The translations under genes were made by a program, and so were the position numbers. A stretch of DNA of 64,000 bases from UKL13-3 sp964392775 (GTDB lineage: Bacteria; Bacteroidota; Bacteroidia; UKL13-3): NCBI GenBank assembly GCA_964392775.1, contig CAYMRD010000015.1, positions 1-64,000 of the forward strand, in the 5' to 3' direction. Every line of letters starts with the position of its first letter. The first letter of the stretch is position 1. The notes beneath the pieces were generated by a model. The model was not told the DNA's origin. It ran no database searches and saw only the letters and a program-made list of their open reading frames with translations. This document shows positions 17,936 to 27,661 of the stretch, piece by piece.

Positions 17936-19993
17936 ATGAGAATTCGTATTGCATTCTTATTCGCACTGTTAATAGTTGAAGGAATGGCGCAACCCAAAGA
18001 AAAACTCACACCGGAGTTGTTGTTTAAACTCGGACGCGTAAACAACCCGCAACTTTCTCCGGATGGTAAAACGTTATTGTACGAAGTGAAAAACTATGAT
18101 GTTGCCGCCAACAAAGGAACCAATATTATTTACACGATGAGTTTGCCTTCGGGCAAACCTGTTGCTGTGAGTGAAGCTGCGCAAAATGCGTTTGATGTGC
18201 AGTGGAGACCGGATGGTACAAAAATCACTTTCCTGAGTGCAGCAAGCGGTAGTGTTCAGGTTTGGGAAATGGATGTAAACGGAAACAATAAAACACAGGT
18301 ATCGAATATTGAAGGAGGAATCAACGCCTACAAATACGCTCCAACCCTTAACCAGATTGCGTATGCTGCGGATGTAAAGCTGGACCAAAGTCCGGCCGAT
18401 ATTTACCCCGACCTGCCTGCTACCAAAGATGCCCGCATCATTGACGGATTGTTTTACCGCCATTGGGATAGCTGGCATGACTATGCTTACAGCCATATAT
18501 TTATTGCACCGTATGCAAACGGAAAGATGAGCGAGGCGGGATTGGATATTATGAAAGATGAACGCTTTGATGCACCACTCCAACCTTTTGGCGGGTCAGA
18601 GCAATTTAACTGGAGCAACGATGGCAAACGATTGGCGTATACCTCCCGCAAGCTCAACGGAACATCTGAAGCCATCAGCACCAACTCCAATATTTACATC
18701 TACCATATCGACTCTAAGCAAACCATTAATCTAACTGAAAGCAATACCGGTTATGATGTAAGCCCTTCGTTTAGCAATGATGGTAACCGCATAGCATGGA
18801 TGAGCATGAGACGTGCCGGAAACGAAGCCGACAAAAACCGTTTGATGGTGTATTATTTTGACACCAAAACTACCGTAGAAGCGACACACGACTTTGATTA
18901 CAGCACCGAGAACTTCCAATGGAACGGAAATAACCTGTACTTCATTTCCGAGTATCAGGGAACCAGAAATATTTTCATGGCACAAGAGGCTGCGGGCAAA
19001 AAAGGATTCTACTTCCCCGAAGTAAAACCGGTAACCAAAGGCGACCATGATTACCTGAGTTTTTCATTGTACAGTCCCGATAAAAAAACGTTTGTATTGA
19101 TTGGAGCCAAACAATCCATGAGCTTGCCTACGGAGTTGTTTACCATCACCAACAAAGGTGTTGAAACACAACTTACGTTCACCAATAAAAACATCACCGA
19201 TCAAATTACCTGGGGTAAGGTTGAGAAGCGTATGATCACCACAACAGATGGCAAACAAATGCTTACCTGGGTAATCTATCCTCCTAACTTTAATCCATCA
19301 AAACAATACCCAACTTTATTGTATTGCCAGGGTGGACCGCAAAGTATGGTGAGTCAGTTTTTCTCCTACCGCTGGAACTTTCAACTGATGGCCAATAATG
19401 GTTATATCATTGTTGCACCAAACAGAAGAGGAACACCGGGATTTGGTCAGGAATGGACAGACAAAATCAGTGGTGATTACGGAGGACAAGCCATGCAGGA
19501 TTACCTGAGTGCAATTGATGAAGTATCGAAAGAAACGTTTGTAGCCAAAGACCGTAGAGGTGCTGTAGGTGCCAGCTTCGGAGGATATTCAGTTTACTGG
19601 TTAGCAGGCAATCACCAAGGTCGTTTCAAAACATTTATCGCCCACTGCGGCATGTTTAATATGGAAAGCTGGTATGGAAGTACCGAAGAAATGTGGTTTG
19701 CCAACAACGATAATCAAGGTCCATACTGGCAACAACCACAACCTAAAAACTTCTCGGCTTCACCACATCACTTTGTCAAAAACTGGAACACTCCGATTTT
19801 GGTTATCCATAACGAAAAAGATTTCCGTGTTCCGTTAACGCAAGGGATGGAAGCCTTTACGGCCGCCCAACTCAAAGGGATAAAAAGTCGTTTTTTGTAT
19901 TTCCCTGATGAAAACCACTGGGTAACTAAACCTCAAAACAGCATTTTGTGGCAACGTGTGTATTTTGACTGGTTGGATACCTACTTAAAATAA
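17936..19993 (+). CDS. Exported S9-family prolyl oligopeptidase (dipeptidyl/acylaminoacyl peptidase type)
   Basis: This 685-residue serine peptidase has a clear signal peptide ('IRIAFLFALLIVEGMAQ'), so it acts in the periplasm or outside. Residues about 35-400 form a seven-bladed WD40-like propeller with repeated 'SPDGK', 'WRPDGTK' and 'WSNDGKRLAYTS' signatures. The C-terminal alpha/beta-hydrolase domain has Ser547 ('GASFGGYS'), Asp629 ('NEKDFRVP') and His661 ('DENHWV'). The start at 17936 was chosen over 17891 because it places the signal peptide at the N-terminus. It probably trims peptides two residues at a time or removes blocked N-terminal residues. Confidence 0.93.
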   Translation: MRIRIAFLFALLIVEGMAQPKEKLTPELLFKLGRVNNPQLSPDGKTLLYEVKNYDVAANKGTNIIYTMSLPSGKPVAVSEAAQNAFDVQWRPDGTKITFLSAASGSVQVWEMDVNGNNKTQVSNIEGGINAYKYAPTLNQIAYAADVKLDQSPADIYPDLPATKDARIIDGLFYRHWDSWHDYAYSHIFIAPYANGKMSEAGLDIMKDERFDAPLQPFGGSEQFNWSNDGKRLAYTSRKLNGTSEAISTNSNIYIYHIDSKQTINLTESNTGYDVSPSFSNDGNRIAWMSMRRAGNEADKNRLMVYYFDTKTTVEATHDFDYSTENFQWNGNNLYFISEYQGTRNIFMAQEAAGKKGFYFPEVKPVTKGDHDYLSFSLYSPDKKTFVLIGAKQSMSLPTELFTITNKGVETQLTFTNKNITDQITWGKVEKRMITTTDGKQMLTWVIYPPNFNPSKQYPTLLYCQGGPQSMVSQFFSYRWNFQLMANNGYIIVAPNRRGTPGFGQEWTDKISGDYGGQAMQDYLSAIDEVSKETFVAKDRRGAVGASFGGYSVYWLAGNHQGRFKTFIAHCGMFNMESWYGSTEEMWFANNDNQGPYWQQPQPKNFSASPHHFVKNWNTPILVIHNEKDFRVPLTQGMEAFTAAQLKGIKSRFLYFPDENHWVTKPQNSILWQRVYFDWLDTYLK

Positions 19994-20083
19994 GCATGAA
20001 AATAACCCGCATTCTTTTCGGCCGGTTTCTATTTTGTGGAGGGGTTATATCATCTGCTCAAAAATGTATTATATAAAAAAAAT

Positions 20084-20220
20084 CTATCGGGATATTGTCA
20101 ACTTGCCCTCGCGCACCCCTGCCCCTAACGGGGACCAGCCGCACACTTTCTAAAAGACTTGTGCGCGGAACTCTCTTTAGGGGGAGGATGGAAGAAGTTT
20201 AATTGACAATATCCCGATAG
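20084..20220. repeat. MITE-like hairpin element with perfect 18-bp terminal inverted repeats
   Basis: The ends CTATCGGGATATTGTCAA (20084-20101) and its exact reverse complement (20203-20220) enclose about 100 bases with further self-complementary parts (CCCCTAA/TTAGGGG, GCACA/TGTGC). The inside matches the element at 7661-7781. There is no coding capacity and no clear target duplication. It ends 12 bases before the next gene start, so it may lie in that gene's 5' region. Confidence 0.8.
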
Positions 20221-20232
20221 TCAGTTAAAATA

Positions 20233-20817
20233 ATGATTCGAGTTTTTTACATAATACTTTCCTTTAGTATCTGTATTCAGAACTTGAACGCGCAGAATAA
20301 AACGGACAATTATTTTAATCAGTTGAATATTGGTATTGGTTATCTTCCAATATTGACATTTAGTCCCACATCAATTGAGTATTCGCCCACAAATATGTTT
20401 CGTGTATCTTTAGGTGCCAATTATGGGAAAGGTTTTTTTAAAGGGAAGATGCAGTATGGAAAAATGATTTCTCAAAACACGATGCTACCCGATTGCCAGG
20501 TATTTAATTTCAATTTGGCATACGAATACTATGTACCGATATTCAAATTTTTGGATGCTTATGCAGGAATTGAAACAGGATTGCACAATATAAAATTTGA
20601 TGACCCAGACGTTCCCTTTTACTCATCCAATGAAACAGAAATGGTGGCGGGAGTTGAATTTGGTATTGCCGCAAAACTTAGCCCAAAAGTGAGTGCAACA
20701 TGCTCGTATCGTATTCAACGAATTTTTTCAACACCAAGGGTTGACATATCTTTTGGCGATATTGGGCTAATCTATTATTTTAATAAAAGTAAAAAAGTAC
20801 AAGAATGGTTGCAATAA
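20233..20817 (+). CDS. Small exported beta-barrel-like protein of unknown function
   Basis: A 194-residue protein with a signal peptide ('VFYIILSFSICIQNLNAQ') and alternating hydrophobic strands ending 'IGLIYYF', suggesting an 8-stranded outer-membrane barrel. It has no recognisable family. Its stop overlaps the start of the next gene by 13 bases, so it is co-transcribed with the two TonB-plug proteins downstream. The coding sequence is visibly richer in A/T than the genes upstream. It could be an accessory of those receptors; that is inference. Confidence 0.7.
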   Translation: MIRVFYIILSFSICIQNLNAQNKTDNYFNQLNIGIGYLPILTFSPTSIEYSPTNMFRVSLGANYGKGFFKGKMQYGKMISQNTMLPDCQVFNFNLAYEYYVPIFKFLDAYAGIETGLHNIKFDDPDVPFYSSNETEMVAGVEFGIAAKLSPKVSATCSYRIQRIFSTPRVDISFGDIGLIYYFNKSKKVQEWLQ

Positions 20818-22808
20818 GAACGGCCGTTATCGTGCTCATAGCTTTACTCTGCACAAAATATACCGTTGCGCAAACGGATAGTATTGTTTATCAATATTGG
20901 AAACGAGATGCTAATACAGATGTGACAAGTGTTACCAGTAACCAAAAACAAATTATTACCAAAGACCAAATTACACTGAGTGGTTATCCTTTATTAAGTG
21001 ATGTATTTCAATTGATAGATGGATTCACTTTGAGCACCTGGAATGGAGACAGGTGGAATATACGGAACAATGGGAGCGGAAATTATCAAACGCAAAATTG
21101 GATATTAATGTTAGACGGCCAACGCATTGAATTGCTTAAACTCGATGCTCAGCATATCAATTCAATTAGTATTAATGTACAAGATATTGAGAGAATAGAA
21201 ATAGTAAATGCAGTTGGTAATTATCTTGGCGAGTTCAATGAAAATGGAATCATACATATTATTACCAAACAAAATAAAATTGGATTAACGTACAGATGTT
21301 TTTTTAACAGCGGTAACGAAATAGGAGATCCTCACATTGATAAGTATAGCCGGAGAAACCCGAATATTGATAAGTATGGAGTAAGTTTAGGCAATCATAT
21401 TGGGTACAAAAAAGGTAAATGGGACCTGCAACTCACTCAATACGCAAATGATTTTTTTTACAGAGACCCCAAATTATATGAATTTGTATTCACAAATAAT
21501 CCTGGTATTGATGTGCGAAATACGTTGCGAAGCGGCCGGGCAAGCATTTCATATACTGGCTCAAATATAACGCATCACGTTAGTGCTATTATGAGTAGTA
21601 TTGATGATGTAATAACACCTGCCGGCATATTAAATCCAATAACTGCCAAACATAATTATCAAAGTGGTGCATATACATTGCGATATGTGCTGCCTAAAGG
21701 CGTAGTTCAATACAAAGGAACTTTTTCGAACAGATTATTTGAAGGATCAATCACTCATGAATGGATTTCGCATACACAACAATATCAAACACATTTATTA
21801 AACTATACTTTTAATAAACAAAACAATAAAGGCAATAAAATATACCAGGTAGGTATTGCTTATGATGGAGGAACCGTTAGGTTTGATATGAACCCGAATG
21901 CTGCTAATTATGCAACCCAAAATATTCGTTCCTACTTTTCATATACACTTCCTCTAACCAAAAGAAGCTCCTTTTTTTCAGATATTAGCTTAGGTACAAA
22001 TACAAAAGTATTGTTACCTAAATTGTCATTGGGATATTATAAACAACCCAGTATTATGACCAATTGGAGTTTGGTATTGGGGTATACCACAAGAAGCTTA
22101 ACCGAGGATCAATCGTATTTAAGTTTTGTTTCGTTATCAAAGCTTGCTCAAAACAGCCAGACTTTCGACTCTTATTCGCAAGCATCCATTGATTATTACT
22201 ACAATATAAATGTAAGCAAGCACTTTAAAGTAGCATTCAACTCAGGGTATAAAATAATCAACAACCAACCCGTATTGATTCCTACAAATACAACTGTAAT
22301 GGATAGTGTCATTTTAGGACGAATGATGATTGCCGAAATAAACCAACAATGCTGGACGAATAGGTTGACCATTCATTATGATATGCTGAAAAATATTGGA
22401 TTTGATTTTAACTATTTACGAAACGACTTAATCAATGGATCAGAAACGTCACCCCATAATATTCCGAAACACAAACTAACCCTTTGTGTAACCTATGCTT
22501 TGCCTGCACGTTTATACATTTGGACAAGGTATTATTACCAATCGAAAACCGAATGGATACAACCCTATTACAATCAATTTTACGCTTCAATTGATGACAA
22601 ACTCCCTTATTCATCGTTACCATCTATTAATGGATTTGATATTGGCTTCACTAAAAAACTCTTAAAAGACTATCTGCTGTTAAATCTTTCTGTCCGTAAT
22701 GTTTTTAATAATTTCGAGCAATACCAATCATTTGGAGCACAATATGATTTGCGTATTTTTATGTCGGCAGCACTCAATATTGATGGGTTATTTGCACAAA
22801 GTAAGTAA
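20805..22808 (+). CDS. TonB-plug-domain outer-membrane receptor-like protein, paralogue 1
   Basis: This 667-residue protein has a signal peptide ('TAVIVLIALLCTKYTVAQ'). Residues about 45-155 form a TonB-receptor plug ('LSDVFQLIDGFTLSTW', 'LMLDGQRIEL', 'IERIEIVNA', 'GIIHIITK'), followed by a barrel ending in an aromatic strand. It lacks the N-terminal CarboxypepD_reg domain of SusC proteins, and no SusD partner is adjacent. No TonB box was recognised after the signal peptide; 'KQIITKDQI' occupies that region. The next gene is a paralogue with the same plug motifs. The ligand is unknown. Confidence 0.82.
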   Translation: MVAIRTAVIVLIALLCTKYTVAQTDSIVYQYWKRDANTDVTSVTSNQKQIITKDQITLSGYPLLSDVFQLIDGFTLSTWNGDRWNIRNNGSGNYQTQNWILMLDGQRIELLKLDAQHINSISINVQDIERIEIVNAVGNYLGEFNENGIIHIITKQNKIGLTYRCFFNSGNEIGDPHIDKYSRRNPNIDKYGVSLGNHIGYKKGKWDLQLTQYANDFFYRDPKLYEFVFTNNPGIDVRNTLRSGRASISYTGSNITHHVSAIMSSIDDVITPAGILNPITAKHNYQSGAYTLRYVLPKGVVQYKGTFSNRLFEGSITHEWISHTQQYQTHLLNYTFNKQNNKGNKIYQVGIAYDGGTVRFDMNPNAANYATQNIRSYFSYTLPLTKRSSFFSDISLGTNTKVLLPKLSLGYYKQPSIMTNWSLVLGYTTRSLTEDQSYLSFVSLSKLAQNSQTFDSYSQASIDYYYNINVSKHFKVAFNSGYKIINNQPVLIPTNTTVMDSVILGRMMIAEINQQCWTNRLTIHYDMLKNIGFDFNYLRNDLINGSETSPHNIPKHKLTLCVTYALPARLYIWTRYYYQSKTEWIQPYYNQFYASIDDKLPYSSLPSINGFDIGFTKKLLKDYLLLNLSVRNVFNNFEQYQSFGAQYDLRIFMSAALNIDGLFAQSK

Positions 22809-22827
22809 TCTGGCTATCTTTATTTGA

Positions 22828-24684
22828 ATGATTAGCCGAAGCAATTACCCTATACTCATTTTCCTTTTTGTTTGCTTAACATTTGCTGCAAATGCACAAT
22901 TGGATAGTTTATACACCCAACAATGGGGACGAGATGCTGTAACAAACTTTAACTCTACCAACAGTTCACAACGCCAGATCATCACCAAAGAAACGATTCG
23001 CAACAGTGGGTACACTCACTTGAGTGATGTACTTTATTTGATTGATGGATGGACAGCTTCAACCCTTACGGATGGAAACAGTTCGATGCAAAGCAATGGC
23101 ACCGGCAGCTACAATCAACAAAACTGGGTGGTGATGCTCAACGGGCAACGTATTGAGTTGGACCGATCATTCCCTCAGAGTTTAAATCAACTTGCTATTG
23201 GTATATATGATATTGAACGCATTGAAGTCATCAACAGCAACGGAATGTTTTTGGGAGAGTATACACAGTATGGGCTTATCCATATCATCACTAAGAAACA
23301 AACAGTGAATGGAATTCATGCCGATGCATTTCTTTCGTCAGCCGCAGGCTATGACGTATATAATGGAGAGTTGGATGGAGGGTTTTATTTAAGAGATATG
23401 CGTGCGGTATCGTTAGGATATACAAAAAACAACTTCAACATAAACACATCAGTTCTTTACCAAAACGTAGGGAGTAGTTCTACATCCAATAATCTTATTT
23501 CTAGAGTTGAACTTCAATACACCGGCAAAAAAATATCGCATCAAATACAAACACAATCCATTTTAAAAGGTCAAAATCCACCTTATCGTTTAGCATCTTA
23601 TCTGGGTTTATGGAACATCAATACCCATAACCAAATTCGGTTATCAACCACATTTACCAATACTAAATATGAATGGGGAGATCCACAAGCGCAGCAATTC
23701 AAAAACACCTTACAACACCGTTATTTAAAAACTTATAAAAAAGGTAACTTCATCTGGCAAAATGGATTGGGATATGACTATATCAAATATAATTCCACCA
23801 GCATGTCGGGTTCAGTTCAGAACGCAACAATTATAAAACCATACACGTCCATCAATATTCCCATCACCCGAAAAGCTAATTTATTTGGGGATGCGCAGGT
23901 TGCATTTTGCAATGGCAAAACGGCACCAAAAGTATCCGTTGGTGTATACAAAAAAGTAAGCTTTATTTCCAATTATAGTTTTGTATTTGGATATACTGAA
24001 ACATTGTTGGAAGAAGCCTTTCTAACTTCTGTCAATAAGGATATAAATGCCATGGAAACTGCTTCTAACTTTTATAGTCCGAAACTTACCACTGCCGATT
24101 TTTATTATAATATCAATATTGGCAACAACGCAAAATTCAGTTTTAACTCAGGACTTAAAAATGCTTATGATGTGCCCGACTATCAATACTCCGCATCAAC
24201 CAACAATCAAGTAGTATCTACTTACCAACTCAACTGGATCAATCGTTTCAATATCCATTACGATATCATCAAAAATGTGGTGTTCGATATAAATTATATG
24301 CATACCCGTAGGTTAAACTCATGGGATGATAATTTGCAAAATATACCCAAGCACAAATTCACGTTTACGTTGCAATACGATTTACCGAAACGTTTTACAC
24401 TTTGGTCGCGTAATTATATGCAATCAAAAACGCAATGGTTTACAGACTATGGAAATTCTTCAGCGGGTTTATATTACACACAACCCACACAGTTTGGTTG
24501 GGATATCGGATTAAACAAGAAGTTGTTTAAAGAGTATCTAAACATCAACCTTGCTGCCCGAAATGTACTTCAGAAAGACATCTACTACTCCTCTTCCGGC
24601 ATGTTCGAGTTTTTGGGAGGCATTTTTATAAGCATAACTGCCAACATCAATGGAATTGGTGAAACGAAAACGCCTAAACCATAA
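22828..24684 (+). CDS. TonB-plug-domain outer-membrane receptor-like protein, paralogue 2
   Basis: At 618 residues it is a close relative of the preceding gene. Shared features include 'QQWGRDAVT' (paralogue 1: 'QYWKRDANT'), 'RQIITKETI', 'SGYTHLSDVLYLIDGW', 'NGQRIEL' and 'IERIEVI'. The signal peptide is 'ILIFLFVCLTFAANAQ'. The plug covers about 45-155, followed by a barrel with closing strands 'NLAARNVLQK' and 'ISITANI'. It starts 19 bases after paralogue 1 stops, so the pair arose by tandem duplication. Both are short for TonB receptors. Confidence 0.82.
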   Translation: MISRSNYPILIFLFVCLTFAANAQLDSLYTQQWGRDAVTNFNSTNSSQRQIITKETIRNSGYTHLSDVLYLIDGWTASTLTDGNSSMQSNGTGSYNQQNWVVMLNGQRIELDRSFPQSLNQLAIGIYDIERIEVINSNGMFLGEYTQYGLIHIITKKQTVNGIHADAFLSSAAGYDVYNGELDGGFYLRDMRAVSLGYTKNNFNINTSVLYQNVGSSSTSNNLISRVELQYTGKKISHQIQTQSILKGQNPPYRLASYLGLWNINTHNQIRLSTTFTNTKYEWGDPQAQQFKNTLQHRYLKTYKKGNFIWQNGLGYDYIKYNSTSMSGSVQNATIIKPYTSINIPITRKANLFGDAQVAFCNGKTAPKVSVGVYKKVSFISNYSFVFGYTETLLEEAFLTSVNKDINAMETASNFYSPKLTTADFYYNINIGNNAKFSFNSGLKNAYDVPDYQYSASTNNQVVSTYQLNWINRFNIHYDIIKNVVFDINYMHTRRLNSWDDNLQNIPKHKFTFTLQYDLPKRFTLWSRNYMQSKTQWFTDYGNSSAGLYYTQPTQFGWDIGLNKKLFKEYLNINLAARNVLQKDIYYSSSGMFEFLGGIFISITANINGIGETKTPKP

Positions 24685-24721
24685 AGCATAAATTACCATT
24701 TTACGCTACCAACCAAAATCT

Positions 24722-24729
24722 TAACTTGC
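24722..24729 (+). promoter_or_regulatory. Possible -7 promoter element of cca
   Basis: TAACTTGC lies four bases before the GTG start of cca. The same octamer occurs at 9545-9552, and the related TATCTTGC at 16595-16602, ahead of other genes. If it is a true -7 element, the cca transcript would start at or next to the start codon. No clear -33 element was found. Confidence 0.3.
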
Positions 24730-24733
24730 ACCC

Positions 24734-26146
24734 GTGTTAACCGAACTCAACAATCCCGTTATTAAAGACCTTCAGCGTATTGTACAACAACAAGGTATCG
24801 AAGCCTATATTGTTGGCGGTTTTGTACGCGACTGGTTTTTAAAACGTCCTTCTAAAGATATAGATGTGGTGGTAGTGGGTGATGGGATTTCACTGGCCAA
24901 ACAATATGCTGCGATGCATAAAGGCAGCGACTTCTCTTTCTTTAAAAACTATGGCACCGCTATGGTTAAAACAGGAGGATGGGAAGTTGAATTTGTTGGA
25001 GCCCGTAAAGAATCATACTCACGCGACTCACGTAAACCAACAGTTGAACCGGGTTCGCTCACCGATGACCAAAACCGCAGGGACTTTACCATCAACGCGC
25101 TTGCCATCAGCTTGCAGCCGCATAATTTGGGAGAGTTGGTGGATCCATTTGGAGGTGTGGCCGATCTGGAATCTAAACTCATCCGCACTCCGCTCGACCC
25201 CGATATTACCTTTAGCGATGACCCTTTGCGGATGATGCGGGCCATTCGATTTTCGGCTCAGTTGCAATTTGAGATTTTAGACGAAACGTATCAGTCCATC
25301 AAAAAAAATGCGGAACGTATTCGCATCATATCGGCAGAACGCATCGCTGATGAATTGAATAAAATTATGTTGTCGGCCAAACCCTCGCAAGGTTTAAAGT
25401 TGTTGTTTGATTCGGGGTTATTGCATATCATCTTCCCTGAACTGGCTGCCCTGCATGGTGTGGAAACACAGGAAGGAAAATCACATAAAGACAATTTTTA
25501 CCATACGCTGATGGTGGTTGATAATATCAGCCTCGAAACACAAGACCTGTGGTTGCGTTGGGCTGCGTTGCTGCATGATATTGCCAAACCGCTTACCAAA
25601 CGTTTTACCAAGGGTGAAGGCTGGACCTTCCACGGACATGAAGACAAAGGAAGCCGTATGGTTTCTAAAATTTTCCGCAAACTCAAATTACCGCTCAACG
25701 AAAAAATGAAATACGTTGAGAAGATTGTAGGCCTGCACCATCGCCCCAAAGCATTGGCAGAAGAGGGTGTGACCGACTCGGCTATTCGCAGGTTGATTGT
25801 AGATGCCGGAGAGGATTTGGAAGACTTGTTTACACTTTGCCGTGCTGACATGACATCAGCCAATATGCGTAAAATTGAATTGTACCGCTCCCATTTAAGG
25901 CAAGTTCAACAACTGGTTGCTGATGTTTCGGAGCGTGATGCCCTGCGCAATTTTCAGCCTCCGGTAACTGGTGAAGACATCATGCGCATTTTTGGATTGG
26001 GCCCCTCTCGTATGGTTGGTGAGCTTAAAACCGAAATACGAGAAAGCATTTTGGAAGGACGTATCCGTAACAACCGCGAGGAAGCTCTTCAACTGATGTA
26101 TGATAAAGCAAAAGCACTTGGCCTCACTCCTGTTGAAAAACCTTAG
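24734..26146 (+). CDS. cca: CCA tRNA nucleotidyltransferase / poly(A) polymerase family with HD domain
   Basis: A 470-residue class II nucleotidyltransferase. The head domain has 'GGFVRD' (28-33) and the metal-binding 'DIDVVV' (Asp42, Asp44), followed by 'RRDFTINALA' and the ATP/CTP-selecting region. A C-terminal HD phosphohydrolase domain ('KDNFYHTLMVV', 'LLHDIAKP') is typical of Bacteroidota members. It repairs or adds the tRNA 3' CCA end; a poly(A) polymerase role cannot be excluded. The start is GTG, since no ATG precedes the catalytic motif. Confidence 0.93.
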   Translation: MLTELNNPVIKDLQRIVQQQGIEAYIVGGFVRDWFLKRPSKDIDVVVVGDGISLAKQYAAMHKGSDFSFFKNYGTAMVKTGGWEVEFVGARKESYSRDSRKPTVEPGSLTDDQNRRDFTINALAISLQPHNLGELVDPFGGVADLESKLIRTPLDPDITFSDDPLRMMRAIRFSAQLQFEILDETYQSIKKNAERIRIISAERIADELNKIMLSAKPSQGLKLLFDSGLLHIIFPELAALHGVETQEGKSHKDNFYHTLMVVDNISLETQDLWLRWAALLHDIAKPLTKRFTKGEGWTFHGHEDKGSRMVSKIFRKLKLPLNEKMKYVEKIVGLHHRPKALAEEGVTDSAIRRLIVDAGEDLEDLFTLCRADMTSANMRKIELYRSHLRQVQQLVADVSERDALRNFQPPVTGEDIMRIFGLGPSRMVGELKTEIRESILEGRIRNNREEALQLMYDKAKALGLTPVEKP

Positions 26147-26165
26147 TACACTACACAAGACTATT

Positions 26166-27026
26166 ATGACTCGTTCCAAGTTCATCACATTCCTTTTTAT
26201 AATTCTTGCACTAGGTTTCACTACCGTTAGCCTATGTGGGTGTAAACCCAAAGACGACAAAAGTTTTGAAGACTCTTGCGGAGGGAAAGCTCCTGGAGGT
26301 ATCACCAGTTTACTCATAAGCACAGATCAAGACATACAAATGGGACTGGCATCCGTACACCAGATTGATTCCTTATCGTCTCAATACCCTGTTTTAGATT
26401 CGGCACAATACCCGGAAGCGTATGCTCATATTTACCGCATCCGCGATAATATCCTCAACTCAGGTAAAATATATTACCGCCACACCTTCCCCTGGAAAAT
26501 CAGAATCATCCGGGATGATAATACCCTCAATGCGTTTTGCACCCCGGGTGGTTTTATTTATGTGTATACCGGAATCATCAAATACCTTGATAATGAAACC
26601 CAGCTTGCCGGTGTGATGGGCCATGAAATTGCCCATGCCGACCGCAGACACAGTGCCAAACAAATAGCCCAACAAATGGGAACCCAAACGCTGATTCAAT
26701 TACTGACAAGCGGAACCACTCAGGAAATTGCCTCACTGGGCAATAACTTACTGGCTCTTAAATTTAGCCGTAACCATGAAACAGAAGCCGATGATTACTC
26801 TGTCAGGTATTTACTTGGCACCGAATACGACCCTCAGGGAGCTAAGTATTTCTTCGTAAAAATAAACGCACAAGGCCAACCCGGTGTACCCCAATTTCTG
26901 AGTACCCATCCCAATCCTGCCAACCGGGTTGTTAATATCGAAAACACATGGAAATGTTTGGGCAGCGGAGGCGGAACGGCTACCTTCGACCAGCGATACG
27001 CTCAGTTTAAGTCTGCACTTCCTTAA
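26166..27026 (+). CDS. M48-family metalloprotease, putative lipoprotein
   Basis: A 286-residue zinc peptidase of the BepA/LoiP type. Zinc ligands are the HEIAH motif (His153, catalytic Glu154, His157) and the Glu of 'HETEADDYS' downstream. The N-terminus is a lipoprotein-type signal ('FLFIILALGFTTVSLCGC'), probably lipidated at the second Cys, which would place it in the periplasm on a membrane. The longer frame from 26100 overlaps cca; the ATG at 26166 puts the signal at the start. It probably takes part in envelope protein quality control. Confidence 0.92.
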   Translation: MTRSKFITFLFIILALGFTTVSLCGCKPKDDKSFEDSCGGKAPGGITSLLISTDQDIQMGLASVHQIDSLSSQYPVLDSAQYPEAYAHIYRIRDNILNSGKIYYRHTFPWKIRIIRDDNTLNAFCTPGGFIYVYTGIIKYLDNETQLAGVMGHEIAHADRRHSAKQIAQQMGTQTLIQLLTSGTTQEIASLGNNLLALKFSRNHETEADDYSVRYLLGTEYDPQGAKYFFVKINAQGQPGVPQFLSTHPNPANRVVNIENTWKCLGSGGGTATFDQRYAQFKSALP

Positions 27027-27107
27027 TGGAATCTTAAATTGTAAAATAAGTAATCAACCATAACAACCTTTTATTTAATATTGGAGTCTGAAGAATAAAT
27101 CCCTGAT

Positions 27108-27656
27108 TTGAAATCCTTCAAGGAGTTAACAGAAGCGGAAATCGTTTACCGTTGTTTGCAACTGGATATGCTCGCTCAAAACGAGTTATACAGAAGGTAT
27201 GCCGGTAAAATGATGGCTGTGTGCATGAGATATGCACGCAACAGGGATAATGCGGCCGATATTATGCAGGACGGGTTTGTTAAAATCTTCCTCAACCTTA
27301 AATCATTTAAAGGAGAAGGCTCATTTGAAGGGTGGATGAAGCGTATTATGATTAATACAGCCCTAAAGCAATACCGTAAAGACCTTAAGTTTAAGAATGA
27401 TACCGATATTGAGGCTGCATATTCAATTTCATTTGATAATCAAATTGTAAGCAACCTTTCTACGAAAGAACTACTCAATCATGTACAAGGCTTACCAGAT
27501 GGCTATCGTACCATTTTTAACTTATACGTTTTGGAAGGGTACCAGCACAACGAAATTGGAGAGATGCTGAATATTTCGGAAGGAACATCCAAGTCGCAAC
27601 TGTCAAGGGCCCGAAACTATTTAATGCAACAGATAAAAAAGGACAATAACATATAA
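27108..27656 (+). CDS. ECF-type RNA polymerase sigma factor
   Basis: At 182 residues it is a two-domain sigma-70 factor. Region 2 covers about 25-90 ('YRRYAGKMMAVCMRYARNRDNAADIMQDGFVKIF') and region 4 about 120-175 ('LPDGYRTIFNLYVLEGYQHNEIGEMLNISEGTSKSQLSRAR'), with a helix-turn-helix. The start is TTG at 27108. The next gene starts five bases after its stop and codes for a protein with a short cytoplasmic head and one membrane segment, the layout of an anti-sigma factor, so the two may form a signalling pair. Confidence 0.93.
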   Translation: MKSFKELTEAEIVYRCLQLDMLAQNELYRRYAGKMMAVCMRYARNRDNAADIMQDGFVKIFLNLKSFKGEGSFEGWMKRIMINTALKQYRKDLKFKNDTDIEAAYSISFDNQIVSNLSTKELLNHVQGLPDGYRTIFNLYVLEGYQHNEIGEMLNISEGTSKSQLSRARNYLMQQIKKDNNI

Positions 27657-27661
27657 AAATC

